DNA of 52,625 bases from an uncultured Lewinella sp. (GCA_913057785.1 CAJXPD010000034.1:1-52625); one strand, 5' to 3'; counted from the stretch's first letter, positions 17,549 to 26,761 are shown. Program-made: numbers and translations. Notes: a model not told the origin generated them from the sequence alone.

Positions 17549-19408
17549 ATGAAGTTTTTCAAATTACTCTCAGTGACCCTGTTCCTTTGTGGGTTTCTCG
17601 TTCAAACGGTTTCAGCTCAAGCAGATCGCTGGCAGCAGAAGGTTGAGTATACGATGAATGTTGACTTTGACGTGAAGTCACATCAGTTCAAAGGACAACA
17701 AACCATTACTTACCACAATAATTCCCCAGAAGTTTTAGATCGTGTCTTCTATCACTTGTACTTTAATGCTTTTCAGCCGGGAAGTATGATGGATGTTCGG
17801 TCGCGAAATATGCCAGACCCAGACCCTAGAGTCGGTTCTAGGATCAGCAAGTTGAAGAATAATCAGATCGGATATCATCAGGTTTCCAGCCTAAAGCAGG
17901 ATGGTAAACCCGTAGAATTTGAAATGGCGGGTACGATTTTGGAAGTACAGTTGGCCGAACCTATTCAGCCCAATAGCAGTACGGTCCTGGAAATGACCTT
18001 CCAATCTCAGGTACCTGTGCAGATCCGTCGGTCGGGTAGGAACAATGCCGAGGGCATCTCGTATAGTATGGCGCAATGGTATCCTAAATTATGTGAATAC
18101 GACTATCAGGGCTGGCACGCCAACCCCTATATTGGGAGAGAATTTCATGGCGTTTGGGGCGATTTTGATGTAACCATCAATATCGACAGAGATTATCTAG
18201 TGGCTGCCACTGGTTATCTGCAGAACCCAGAAGAAATAGGTTATGGTTTTGAGGCAGAAGGTACCAAGGTGAAGCGGAAGGGGAAGAAGTTGAGTTGGCA
18301 CTTTGTAGCGCCTAACGTTCACGATTTCTTGTGGGCGGCTGACCCAGACTATACACATGATAAACTGGTTAGAAAAGATGGAACAGTCCTTCATTTTTTC
18401 TATCAGAAAAATGACAATACAGAGGAGAATTGGGCCAATTTGCCAAAGGTGATGGATCGAGCTTTTGATTACATCAATGAACATTTTGGACAATATCCCT
18501 ACAAGCAATACTCTTTTATTCAGGGCGGAGATGGTGGTATGGAATATCCCATGGCGACTTTGATTACAGGAGAACGCTCCTTCCCAAGTCTAGTTGGGGT
18601 TTCTATACATGAGCTGATGCACTCTTGGTATCAGATGATCTTAGGAACCAACGAAAGTCTCTATGCTTGGATGGATGAGGGGTTCACCTCTTATGCTTCG
18701 GCGGAGATCACAAATTTTTTAAGAGAAGAAGGCATGCTTCGCGGGCGTGTTAGCGAGAATCCTCACGCGGGTTCAACTCGAAACTTTGCCAACTTTGCCA
18801 AGAGTGGAATCGAGGAGCCTTTGAGTACGCACTCCGACCATTATATGACCAACAGTGCCTATGGTACCGGGGCCTACACCAAGGGCCGTTTGTTTCTGAG
18901 TCAGTTGGGTTACATTATTGGAGAAAAAGCTTTGGCAAAGACTTTGTTAGACTATTTTGAGACCTGGAAATTTAAGCATCCGAATGACAATGATTTTGTT
19001 CGGATTGCTGAGAAGGCCTCAGGTTTAGAGCTGGATTGGTACCGAGAATATATGGTCAATACCACGCATGTGGTTGATTATGGAGTGAAAAGTGTGGAAG
19101 AAATGGGAGGCCAAACTAGAGTAAGCCTAGAAAAAATTGGATATATGCCAATGCCACTTGATGTAGTGATTTCCTATAAAGATGGCACTAAAGAGCTGTA
19201 TAATATACCACTACGTATAATGCGTGGGAATAAGCCACAGGAAGATTCTGCAATTGAGCAGAAGGTAATTGAAGATTGGCCTTGGACACATCCGGAATAT
19301 TCGTTTAATTTGCCAGTGGCGCAGGACAAGATCGAGAAGATCGAAATTGATCCGTCCATCCGAATGATTGATGTTAATCGTGAGAACAATATATACCCCC
19401 AGAAATAA
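17549..19408 (+). CDS. M1-family zinc metallopeptidase (secreted aminopeptidase)
   Basis: A 619-residue exported gluzincin. The signal peptide ends around QTVSAQA. The catalytic site is complete: the GGMEYPMATL substrate-binding motif, HELMH with zinc ligands His354 and His358 and catalytic Glu355, and the third ligand Glu377 in WMDEGFTSYAS, exactly 18 residues after the second histidine. The N-terminal beta domain (about 25-240) is typical of M1 enzymes. A short C-terminal beta domain replaces the long helical one, as in many Bacteroidota members. It probably trims peptides in the periplasm or outside the cell. Confidence 0.93.
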   Translation: MKFFKLLSVTLFLCGFLVQTVSAQADRWQQKVEYTMNVDFDVKSHQFKGQQTITYHNNSPEVLDRVFYHLYFNAFQPGSMMDVRSRNMPDPDPRVGSRISKLKNNQIGYHQVSSLKQDGKPVEFEMAGTILEVQLAEPIQPNSSTVLEMTFQSQVPVQIRRSGRNNAEGISYSMAQWYPKLCEYDYQGWHANPYIGREFHGVWGDFDVTINIDRDYLVAATGYLQNPEEIGYGFEAEGTKVKRKGKKLSWHFVAPNVHDFLWAADPDYTHDKLVRKDGTVLHFFYQKNDNTEENWANLPKVMDRAFDYINEHFGQYPYKQYSFIQGGDGGMEYPMATLITGERSFPSLVGVSIHELMHSWYQMILGTNESLYAWMDEGFTSYASAEITNFLREEGMLRGRVSENPHAGSTRNFANFAKSGIEEPLSTHSDHYMTNSAYGTGAYTKGRLFLSQLGYIIGEKALAKTLLDYFETWKFKHPNDNDFVRIAEKASGLELDWYREYMVNTTHVVDYGVKSVEEMGGQTRVSLEKIGYMPMPLDVVISYKDGTKELYNIPLRIMRGNKPQEDSAIEQKVIEDWPWTHPEYSFNLPVAQDKIEKIEIDPSIRMIDVNRENNIYPQK

Positions 19409-19558
19409 CCAAAAAGAAACAGAAGAATAATCATCTTAAGCTGGGTATAGATCAATAAAAATCTTGTGGAAACTTTTTTTCGAGTCTTTTGATTCGTAAA
19501 AGGCAGCTTCCTTAGCCCCATCGGGGGAATGGAGAAAGTGTGCCCTAAAACAATTTGC

Positions 19559-20776
19559 ATGAAAGTACTTCAACTCTGCAAAAAGTTTCCCTATCCACTC
19601 AAAGATGGGGAATCGATTGCAGTAAACAGCTTAAGTAAAGCCCTATGTGACCAGGGGTGCGACATCACCCTTTTGGCTATGAACACTACCAAGCACTTCT
19701 TCTCAGAAACGAGAACCAGGCCCGCTGCACTGAAACACTACGAGAATATCTACACCGTCAAAGTAGACAATAGAGTGAAGCCTCTTGATGCGCTTATCAA
19801 CTTATTCTCTCCTGATTCTTACCACATTACTCGTTTTATCTCACTTGCCTATAAAGATAAACTAGCGCAACTTCTACGTAACAATGACTATGACGTCATT
19901 CAGCTAGAAACACCATATTTAGCTCCCTATATTCCTTTAATTCGCCAATATACCGAAGTGCCCATAGCCATGCGAGCCCACAACGTAGAGCATGAGATAT
20001 GGCAACGAATAACAGAGAATACCTCCTTCTTCCTTAAGAAATGGTACCTCACACATCTTACCAAGAAGTTAAAGGAATACGAGTTAGCTCAGCTGTCCTA
20101 TTATGACCTGCTAGTGGCCATCACACAAAGAGATCTCAATACTTTCAGATCTCTAGGATTCAAAAAGCAAGGCATTGTAACACCTATTGGTCTGGATATG
20201 GATCAATATCTTCCTGATTACAGCAGTTATCAACAACCATTATCGGTTAGCTTTATAGGGTCTTTAGATTGGATGCCTAACCAAGAGGGCATTAAGTGGT
20301 TTTTGGAGAAGGTTTGGCCAAAGGCTAACAAGAAGATGCCAGGCGTGAAATTGCATGTGGCAGGGAGAAATACACCGGACTGGCTATTGAACATACGCAA
20401 TAAAGATATTAAGGTGCATGGTGAAGTTCCGGATGCAACTGACTTCATCAATCAGCACAGCGTGATGGTCGTTCCACTATTATCGGGTAGCGGAATGCGG
20501 GCCAAAATCCTGGAAGGGATGGCTTTGGGTAAGGTAGTAATTTCCACCAGATTAGGACTGGAAGGAATACCTGCGAAACACCGCAGACAGGTTTTAGTAG
20601 CCGATACCCCTGAGGAATTCATTGAACAGCTTCATTATTGTCAGCAATTACCATTGGAGAAACTGCGGCAGATGGGGGAAGATGCTCAAGATTTTGCCAA
20701 CAAACACTATGATAGCGAGGTAACCGTTCGGGCTCTTATGAAGAGATACCAAGAACTCATGGTGGGCGCACTATAA
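19559..20776 (+). CDS. Family 4 glycosyltransferase
   Basis: From ATG 19559 (MKVLQLCKKFPYPLKDGESIAV) this is a 405-residue GT-B fold enzyme. The N-terminal domain contains the glycine-loop region KDGESIAVNSLSKALC. The C-terminal nucleotide-sugar domain shows SFIGSLDWMPNQEGIKWF, LHVAGRN and the donor-binding segment VVPLLSGSGMRAKILEGMA with its E(x7)E-like pattern. It adds a sugar to a glycan or lipid acceptor whose identity cannot be read here. The start at 19529 is less likely because the family begins at the first beta strand. A membrane GT2 enzyme lies downstream on the same strand. Confidence 0.9.
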   Translation: MKVLQLCKKFPYPLKDGESIAVNSLSKALCDQGCDITLLAMNTTKHFFSETRTRPAALKHYENIYTVKVDNRVKPLDALINLFSPDSYHITRFISLAYKDKLAQLLRNNDYDVIQLETPYLAPYIPLIRQYTEVPIAMRAHNVEHEIWQRITENTSFFLKKWYLTHLTKKLKEYELAQLSYYDLLVAITQRDLNTFRSLGFKKQGIVTPIGLDMDQYLPDYSSYQQPLSVSFIGSLDWMPNQEGIKWFLEKVWPKANKKMPGVKLHVAGRNTPDWLLNIRNKDIKVHGEVPDATDFINQHSVMVVPLLSGSGMRAKILEGMALGKVVISTRLGLEGIPAKHRRQVLVADTPEEFIEQLHYCQQLPLEKLRQMGEDAQDFANKHYDSEVTVRALMKRYQELMVGAL

Positions 20777-20825
20777 AGTCCTAGCCTTTCAAACTTCCTT
20801 TTTTCATTGAAATGAACCATTTTTG

Positions 20826-20846
20826 CCTATCGGTTTGATAGGTTTA
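20826..20846 (+). terminator. Possible weak terminator after the GT4 gene
   Basis: CCTATC at 20826-20831 pairs with GATAGG at 20837-20842, followed by TTTAATTC. The stem is short and the T-tract broken. A second small hairpin, CTTTCC-GTC-GGAAAG at 20911-20925, sits just before the next gene's ATG. Confidence 0.35.
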
Positions 20847-20938
20847 ATTCAACCGTTTGCTGCCATTGGTTTTGGGTTTATCCAAAGAATGCCCAATCGT
20901 AGAATAGGCACTTTCCGTCGGAAAGGCGGAACTTAAAG

Positions 20939-22144
20939 ATGTATGGGATGGTTCTTTTGCAGATTATATTTTGGAGTAGCCTCTTTTTTATCCTGCATAC
21001 TTATTTGTTTTATCCACTACTACTGGAGTGGTTAGGCCGAGGTAAACAACCGCATGGAGTGGTTTATCAAGCTAGTGATGATTGGCCACAGGTATCCGTG
21101 TTGATGGCCTTGTACAATGAAGAAAAGGTAGTAGCTCAAAAATTGGAGAGTTTACTGGCGCAGGACTATCCGAAAGAAAAGCTCAGAATTTTTCTAGGTT
21201 CCGATTGCTCTACGGACAAGACCAACAGCATTATTGAACGCTACCGTGAAACTTTTGATTACTTACACTTTTTTCCTTTCACGGATCGGCAAGGGAAACC
21301 TGGGGTAATCAACTTCCTCGCTAGAGAGGCCAATATCCAGGAGCCTGAGTCTACTGAGCATGTTTATCTGATTACAGATGCCAATGTCATCCTAACCCCT
21401 TCTACGATCTCTCACCTAGTGCGGCACTTTAAGGACCCAAAGTTGGCCATCGTGGATGCGCATATGGTCCATACGGGTATGCAAGAAGAGGGGATTTCGC
21501 ATTCAGAAAATCAATACATTTCTTCAGAGGTACGACTCAAGGATTTAGAAGGAAGAGTATGGGGATATATGATGGGACCCTTCGGCGGGTGCTATACTAT
21601 ACGTTCCAACTATTTTACGCAAGTCCCCCCGAATTTCTTGGTTGATGATTTCTTTATTACCATGCAAGCTTTTGAGCAAGGTGGGAAGGCCATCAATGAT
21701 TTGGAAGCCATTTGCCACGAAGCTGTTTCCCATGACTGGCGAGAGGAGTATCGGCGTAAATCAAGGATTTCGACAGGGAATTTTCAGAATCTGTTCTTGT
21801 TTTCACATCTTTGGTGGCCGCCATTTCGGTCACTGTCGTTTGCTTTTTTTTCTCATAAAGTTCTACGTTGGCTAGTGCCATTTTTCCTTATTCTAATGGG
21901 CATTAGCATTGTCCTTCTATCTTGGTTTGGGCAGTTGTTCTTCCAGTATGTTCTCCTGGCTGCCTTAGTCGGAGTGCTCCTATTACCCCTTTTAGACATC
22001 ACATTGACCCGCCTCGGAGCTAACTTTTTACCACTCCGCCATATCCGATATTTCTTATTGATGAATCTTGCCCTATTTGTAGGCTTTTTACGCTATTTGA
22101 AAGGAGTCAACAGCAGTATTTGGGAACCACCAAAGCGCAATTAG
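20939..22144 (+). CDS. Membrane-bound family 2 glycosyltransferase
   Basis: A 401-residue processive-type GT2 enzyme. It has an N-terminal membrane helix (about 5-27) and a GT-A domain with VSVLMALYNEEKVVAQKL, the sugar-nucleotide aspartates in LGSDCSTDKT and ITDANVIL, and the acceptor-base region VDDFFITMQAF. The segment YRRKSRISTGNFQNL stands at the place of the QxxRW motif. Two or three C-terminal helices follow (about 300-385). Such enzymes polymerise or extend exported glycans or glycolipids. The acceptor is unknown. Confidence 0.9.
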   Translation: MYGMVLLQIIFWSSLFFILHTYLFYPLLLEWLGRGKQPHGVVYQASDDWPQVSVLMALYNEEKVVAQKLESLLAQDYPKEKLRIFLGSDCSTDKTNSIIERYRETFDYLHFFPFTDRQGKPGVINFLAREANIQEPESTEHVYLITDANVILTPSTISHLVRHFKDPKLAIVDAHMVHTGMQEEGISHSENQYISSEVRLKDLEGRVWGYMMGPFGGCYTIRSNYFTQVPPNFLVDDFFITMQAFEQGGKAINDLEAICHEAVSHDWREEYRRKSRISTGNFQNLFLFSHLWWPPFRSLSFAFFSHKVLRWLVPFFLILMGISIVLLSWFGQLFFQYVLLAALVGVLLLPLLDITLTRLGANFLPLRHIRYFLLMNLALFVGFLRYLKGVNSSIWEPPKRN

Positions 22145-22244
22145 GGTAAGGAGCCAATCCTGGCTTTTACCGAGATCCATATTTTGAACTTCCCACTGCA
22201 GAAAAGAGAACTTTCCGTAACGGGACTTGAAATGGGCTGTAGAA

Positions 22245-22538
22245 CTATCTAATGATTACCTCTTCGATGTAGTTCTCGCCTAATTCTTCATTGATAATTT
22301 TGATGATCTTCTCTTTACCGTAACTCAATTCTTGCCGGAGGGAGGCAGATTCGATAGTGATGTAGAGTTTGTTTCGTCTTAGTTTAATCTCTCTTGTGTA
22401 CTTGTTGATGGAGGAGCCCATCAATTTACTCCATACAGCGTTGATCTTGGTTTGATTGAGCTTAGCCTTGAGCCGATATACTTCCAGCATCTCTTTCAAG
22501 GCCTCCTTCAAGCTTACTTGATTAGTGGCTTCTTTCAT
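22245..22538 (-). CDS. DUF721 family protein (DciA-like)
   Basis: A 97-residue DUF721 protein. The helical N-terminus SLKEALKEMLEVYRL is followed by KINAVWSKLMGSSINKYT and a beta segment LYITIESASLRQELSY, the family core. In other bacteria DUF721 proteins include DciA, a loader of the replicative helicase. Its ATG overlaps the recF stop by 4 bp (22535-22538), so the two are translationally coupled. This recF-DUF721 pairing is frequent in Bacteroidota and supports a DNA replication or repair role. Confidence 0.88.
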   Translation of the reverse strand: MKEATNQVSLKEALKEMLEVYRLKAKLNQTKINAVWSKLMGSSINKYTREIKLRRNKLYITIESASLRQELSYGKEKIIKIINEELGENYIEEVIIR

Positions 22539-23644
22539 GTTGATGAAGGTTCTGCAGTGCCGTTAAAAATGACGAATTGAAGGTATTGGGTCTTGAGGTT
22601 ACTTAAGATTTTGGATAATCTGTCTTGGGCTGTATCAGTAATGAAGACTTGTCCGTATTCACCTTGGATTAGCAGCTCTAGTAGGTGCTGGACTCTTTGA
22701 TGGTCCAATTTATCAAAAATATCATCTAGTAGTAGTAGCGGAGATGATTTTTTTTCATTTTTCAACCAATTGTATTGGGTAAGTTTGAGTGCCAATACAA
22801 AGGATTTTAGTTGTCCTTGCGAGGCAAATTTCTTTAGCGTTTGTCCTTCAATCTCAAATATCCAATCATCGCGGTGAATTCCGGCGGTGGTTCGCTGTAA
22901 GATCCGATCTTTCTCTCTTCTCTGTTCTAGCAAGTTGGTCAAGCTTTCCTCCTGCAGTTGAGACTTATATTGGCAGGCTACTTGTTCCCGCTCACCAGAA
23001 ATGAGAAAATGTATGCGACGCAACTCAGGCTCAAAGTCGACTGTGAAAGATTGGCGTTTGTCATGGATATAGGCTGCTGGCCCTAGCAATTGCTCGTCAT
23101 AGACTGCTAGTAAATCCGGTACATATCGATTCTGAGCCGCCATTTGCTTTAGTGCCGAATTGCGCTGTTTAAGCACTTTATTGTAAGTGATCAGATGGCG
23201 TAGGTAGGTAGGATCTAATTGTGAAAGGGTGTTATCTACGAAGCGCCGTCGCTCTTCGCTTCCTTCATTGACAATAGAAGTATCATCCGGAGTTATAATC
23301 ACAACAGGCAGTAAACCAATGTGTTCCGATAATCTTTGGTAGGGAACATCTCCTCGTTCGAGTACTTTTTTCCTTCCTCTACCGACCTTAGCCACAATTT
23401 TTTCCGTTCGTTCATCGAGCGAAAAAACACCTTCCAGTCGAAAGAAATCTTCTCCGTGGCGAACTAAATTGAGGTCAGTGAAGCGAAAATAACTTCGGCC
23501 CATGCACAAATAGTAGATGGCATCCAACAGATTGGTCTTTCCCATCCCGTTCAAGCCCACATATCCATTAATAGTGGGACTACAATCAATGACTTGTTTT
23601 TCGTAGTTCTTAAAATTGGTGAGTATCAACCGCCTGAGATGCAA
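22535..23644 (-). CDS. recF: DNA replication and repair protein RecF
   Basis: An SMC-like ATPase that helps load RecA at gapped DNA. It has Walker A YVGLNGMGKTNLLDAIYYL, the family segment HRDDWIF, the signature region FASQGQLKSFVLALKL, and Walker B SPLLLLDDIFDKLD. No ATG precedes the Walker A motif. The best start is the TTG at 23644, which gives HLRRLILTNFKNYE after the initiator residue and matches how RecF proteins begin. The TTG at 23686 would add 14 residues. The gene is first in an operon with the DUF721 gene and divergent from pdhA. Confidence 0.93.
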   Translation of the reverse strand: MHLRRLILTNFKNYEKQVIDCSPTINGYVGLNGMGKTNLLDAIYYLCMGRSYFRFTDLNLVRHGEDFFRLEGVFSLDERTEKIVAKVGRGRKKVLERGDVPYQRLSEHIGLLPVVIITPDDTSIVNEGSEERRRFVDNTLSQLDPTYLRHLITYNKVLKQRNSALKQMAAQNRYVPDLLAVYDEQLLGPAAYIHDKRQSFTVDFEPELRRIHFLISGEREQVACQYKSQLQEESLTNLLEQRREKDRILQRTTAGIHRDDWIFEIEGQTLKKFASQGQLKSFVLALKLTQYNWLKNEKKSSPLLLLDDIFDKLDHQRVQHLLELLIQGEYGQVFITDTAQDRLSKILSNLKTQYLQFVIFNGTAEPSST

Positions 23645-23966
23645 AATAGATTTCCTTTTAGTGTAAACCACTTCCTGTTCCTGCAAAAGTAGAAAGATTA
23701 GGTTTTGTTTTCAGCATAAAATCCTTTTTCTTTGCGGCTTCAAAACAAGCAGGCAAGCAAGTGTGTTGTAACAATTGTGGCTGCATGCTGAAAAAAGATG
23801 AGGTGCTGAATTGGAAGTTAGTGTGAGGCAAATAGGCAAGAAAAACCCTAGTTTTATAATTGCTCATTTTTGAATGCCTTTCTTTTCCCTTTCGCTTAGA
23901 ATTGCCTTATCTTTAAGAAGAAGATGTGGAATTTTCTGCGAATATTCGCCAAAACCTATAATCATA

Positions 23967-25010
23967 ATGGATACTGTGGTTGAACAAAAGAAAAAAACGA
24001 CCCGAAGCAGAAAGTCGTCAAAACCTACCTACAGCAAGGAAATGTATCTGAACTGGTATGAAATGATGTTCCGGATCAGAAAGTTCGAGGAGCGTGCGTT
24101 GTTGATGTATGGCCAGCAGAAGGTAAGAGGTTTTTGTCACGTATACATTGGGCAGGAAGCCGTTGCAGCAGGAATTGAAGCTGCCATCACTCCAGAAGAT
24201 GCCATCGTGACTGCGTATCGTCAGCACGGAACTGCTATTGGCCGAGGTTTGTCATCCAATGCTTGCATGGCAGAGCTCTTCGGTAAGGTGACTGGTGCGG
24301 TGAAAGGAAAGGGCGGATCCATGCACTTTTTCTCTGCAGATCATCGCTACTTCGGTGGTAATGGTATAGTGGGAGCTCAGATTCCAATTGGTACAGGTAT
24401 CGGCTTTGCAGAAAAATATAAAGGCACAGATAAGCTTTGTGTCACCATGTTCGGGGACGGAGCTGCTCGTCAGGGAGCGCTGTATGAGTCTTTCAATATG
24501 GCCATGAATTGGAAACTGCCTGTTCTATATATCTGCGAAAACAACGGTTACGCCATGGGTACTTCCGTTGAGCGAACCAGTAATGTCACTGAGCTATACA
24601 AAGTGGGACATGCTTTTGACATGCCTAGTGAAGCGATTGATGGCATGAGTCCTGAATCGGTATACGAAGGAGTCAAGAAGGCTGTGGAGCATATTCGTGC
24701 AGGTAATGGACCTTATTTCTTGGAAATCCGTACCTATCGATACAAAGGACACTCTGTATCTGATCCTGCTCGTTATAGAACAAAAGAAGAAGTACAGGAA
24801 TACAAGGATAAGGACCCAGTTAAGATGACTGAGGCGAAGATCTTGAAAAACAAGATTGCTACAGCGGAAGAAATCGCGGCCATCAAGGAAATGATTAAGG
24901 CGGAGATCGATGCAGCCGTTAAGTTTGCTGAAGAATCACCTTATCCAGATCCAGCGGATCTTTTTGAAGACAACTACACGCAAGAGGATTATCCCTTTAT
25001 CGTGGATTAA
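23967..25010 (+). CDS. pdhA: Pyruvate dehydrogenase E1 component, alpha subunit
   Basis: From ATG 23967 this is a 347-residue E1-alpha that decarboxylates pyruvate with thiamine diphosphate. The ThDP/Mg site is FGDGAARQGALYES through ENNGYAMGTSVERT. The phosphorylation-loop-like region GHSVSDPARYRTKEEV and the early RKFEERALLMYGQQKVRGF segment are typical. A basic N-terminal tail (KKKTTRSRKSS) precedes the domain. The longer frame from 23874 lacks family support. E1-beta and E2 genes are not adjacent. A 12-bp perfect palindrome (23938-23949) lies in the leader. Confidence 0.95.
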   Translation: MDTVVEQKKKTTRSRKSSKPTYSKEMYLNWYEMMFRIRKFEERALLMYGQQKVRGFCHVYIGQEAVAAGIEAAITPEDAIVTAYRQHGTAIGRGLSSNACMAELFGKVTGAVKGKGGSMHFFSADHRYFGGNGIVGAQIPIGTGIGFAEKYKGTDKLCVTMFGDGAARQGALYESFNMAMNWKLPVLYICENNGYAMGTSVERTSNVTELYKVGHAFDMPSEAIDGMSPESVYEGVKKAVEHIRAGNGPYFLEIRTYRYKGHSVSDPARYRTKEEVQEYKDKDPVKMTEAKILKNKIATAEEIAAIKEMIKAEIDAAVKFAEESPYPDPADLFEDNYTQEDYPFIVD

Positions 25011-25058
25011 TAGCGTTTGTTTAGGCGTGTGTTAAGCATTCTTGGACAAATCGAAAGC

Positions 25059-25102
25059 ATCGGGCAAGCTAGGACTTTGGTTCTGCTTGCCCGATTTATT
25101 TT
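25059..25102 (+). terminator. Terminator after pdhA
   Basis: ATCGGGCAAGC at 25059-25069 pairs perfectly with GCTTGCCCGAT at 25085-25095 and is followed by TTATTTTA. Confidence 0.75.
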
Positions 25103-25112
25103 ATTCAGGCTC

Positions 25113-25142
25113 TTTGGCTGTACCAATATTTGTTTATCTTTG
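25113..25142 (+). promoter_or_regulatory. Bacteroidota-type promoter for the TPR protein gene
   Basis: A TTTG element at 25113-25116 and a full TAnnTTTG box (TATCTTTG, 25135-25142) are separated by 18 bp, matching the -33/-7 architecture of Bacteroidota housekeeping promoters. Transcription would start near 25149 and give an unusually long leader of about 160 nt. Confidence 0.65.
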
Positions 25143-25309
25143 CGAGGCTTTTTGAAAAAGCACTTTGAAACGCCATGTAGAAATTCTTCATAGTTGATTT
25201 TCTGCTAGAAGATTAGGCGTTTACGAAGAAGGATGAAACCTGAGTTGAGAAAGTTGAATTTAGGCGATTCCAAGCAGAAGTACTTATTCTAAATTAATGG
25301 TTTGCAGTA

Positions 25310-26002
25310 ATGGCAAGAAGAAAAACAAATCGTAAGAAAGCGGACGAAACGCTAGTAGATATTGTAGAGGTAAAAGACCAGGCGCAAGGGTTTATTGAGA
25401 AAAACCAGCGAATGGTTTTTGGTTTGGGGATCGCTCTTATCCTATTGCTTGGCGGATACTTGTTCTATCAAAACTTGTACAAGGGACCCAGAGAGAAAGA
25501 AGCAATGGAGCAAATGTTTAAAGCTCAGGAGCAATTTGAACGTGACTCATTCGCTTTGGCACTAACTAATCCAGGTGGTGGATACGTTGGTTTCTTAGAC
25601 ATCATCGATTCCTATGGTGGAACCAAAGCTGCAAACTTGGCGAACTACTACGCTGGTGTGTCATACCTAAACCTAGGACAGTTTGAAGCTGCCTTGGACT
25701 ACATGAAGAGCTTTAGCCCTGATGGTAAGGTGGGACCTGTGATGAAATTCGGTGTATTGGGCGATATCCAATCTGAATTGAATCAGATGGATGATGCCAT
25801 GAGCAATTACAAGAAAGCAATCAACGCCGGAGATAATGAGGTCTTAGCGGCCTATTACTTGAAGAAATTAGGCATGCTATATGAGAAGAATGGCAATACG
25901 GCAGATGCGAAATCTTCTTACGAACGAGTGAAATCTGACTTCCCGGATTCTCCGTACGCAACAGATATCGACAAGTACATCACTAGAGTGGCAGGAGAAT
26001 AA
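25310..26002 (+). CDS. Membrane-anchored TPR protein
   Basis: A 230-residue protein with a basic N-terminus, one transmembrane helix (MVFGLGIALILLLGGYLFY, about 35-53) and a C-terminal part with several TPR-like helix pairs, such as ANYYAGVSYLNLGQFEAALDYM and AAYYLKKLGMLYEKNGNTADAKSSYERV. The layout resembles YfgM-type envelope chaperone adaptors. Function is inferred only at that level. It precedes ribH on the same strand but is separated from it by a terminator. Confidence 0.85.
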   Translation: MARRKTNRKKADETLVDIVEVKDQAQGFIEKNQRMVFGLGIALILLLGGYLFYQNLYKGPREKEAMEQMFKAQEQFERDSFALALTNPGGGYVGFLDIIDSYGGTKAANLANYYAGVSYLNLGQFEAALDYMKSFSPDGKVGPVMKFGVLGDIQSELNQMDDAMSNYKKAINAGDNEVLAAYYLKKLGMLYEKNGNTADAKSSYERVKSDFPDSPYATDIDKYITRVAGE

Positions 26003-26027
26003 CTTTCTACTTTAGTTTTAATACGCG

Positions 26028-26060
26028 AAAAAAGGCAAGCAAACTCTGCTTGCCTTTTTT
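26028..26060. terminator. Strong terminator after the TPR protein gene
   Basis: AAAAAAGGCAAGCA at 26028-26041 pairs perfectly with TGCTTGCCTTTTTT at 26047-26060 around a 5-nt loop. The run of T at the 3' arm fits intrinsic termination on the plus strand. Confidence 0.85.
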
Positions 26061-26156
26061 TGTTATATAGCAAGGTTAGTACTTTCAAACTTTTGTAAAA
26101 GGAGGTATGACCTGAGGATTATCTAATACTGAACATCAGTCAAAAGAAATTATAGT

Positions 26157-26672
26157 ATGGCAAGTGCAAAGAAAAATCTCTCCGCCTATGATGAAGCTAG
26201 TATACCGAGTGGCGAAGGAATCTCAGTCGGTATCGTGGTTTCGGATTGGAATGCTGAAATAACCCACGCCCTATACGAAGGCTGCTTTGATACCTTGGTG
26301 AAGCATGGGGTCAAAGAAGACAAAATCTACACGGAACAAGTCCCTGGAACTTTTGAATTGCCTACGGCTGCTAAAATAGTCTTGGCTCATCACCATCCAG
26401 ATGCTGTGATTTGTATCGGGTGTGTGATTAAAGGAGAGACCAAGCACGATGAGTACATTAACAATGCCGTATCAACAGCGCTAGCTAATCTGGGTATGGT
26501 AAGTGGCAAGCCTGTAATCTTTGGGGTGTTGACTCCAAATACAGATGAGCAAGCAAAAGATCGAGCTGGCGGTAAGCATGGCAACAAAGGTGTGGAAGCT
26601 GCTGTGACCGCTCTGCGAATGGCCGCACTGAAAAAGAAATTGAACAGTGCCAAGAAAACCATCGGTTTCTAA
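26157..26672 (+). CDS. ribH: 6,7-dimethyl-8-ribityllumazine synthase
   Basis: A 171-residue lumazine synthase that joins the pyrimidinedione and 3,4-dihydroxybutanone phosphate in riboflavin synthesis. Signatures are VGIVVSDWNAEITHALYEGC with the aromatic residue stacking on the substrate, VPGTFELPTAAKI, IGCVIKGETKHDEYI and GVLTPNTDEQAKDRAGGKHGNKG, which contains the phosphate-binding region and active-site His. The preceding leader contains an aggaggt-like motif before a two-codon ATG ACC TGA frame, but no recognisable FMN riboswitch. Confidence 0.96.
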   Translation: MASAKKNLSAYDEASIPSGEGISVGIVVSDWNAEITHALYEGCFDTLVKHGVKEDKIYTEQVPGTFELPTAAKIVLAHHHPDAVICIGCVIKGETKHDEYINNAVSTALANLGMVSGKPVIFGVLTPNTDEQAKDRAGGKHGNKGVEAAVTALRMAALKKKLNSAKKTIGF

Positions 26673-26701
26673 GCGTTCTTACCTGCGAACAAAACAAAAG
26701 A

Positions 26702-26721
26702 GCCAGCAATCTAGTGCTGGC
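26702..26721 (-). terminator. Probable terminator for the minus-strand permease operon
   Basis: GCCAGCA at 26702-26708 pairs with TGCTGGC at 26715-26721 around a 6-nt loop. Read on the minus strand it is followed by CTCTTTTGTTTTG, a T-rich tail. Confidence 0.55.
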
Positions 26722-26761
26722 CCTCGAAACAAAAGATGAAATAATATCTTGACCTTACATG

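Noticed and set aside
25143..25309. Thiamine riboswitch in the TPR gene leader (an AACCTGA-like stretch)
   Set aside because: Only a short fragment of the TPP consensus is present. The paired helices and the CTGAGA element are missing in the right order, and the gene is unrelated to thiamine.
26097..26120. Strong ribosome-binding-like sequence followed by ATG ACC TGA before ribH
   Set aside because: A two-codon frame cannot be supported as a gene, and Bacteroidota rarely depend on such sites. No FMN riboswitch signature was found around it.
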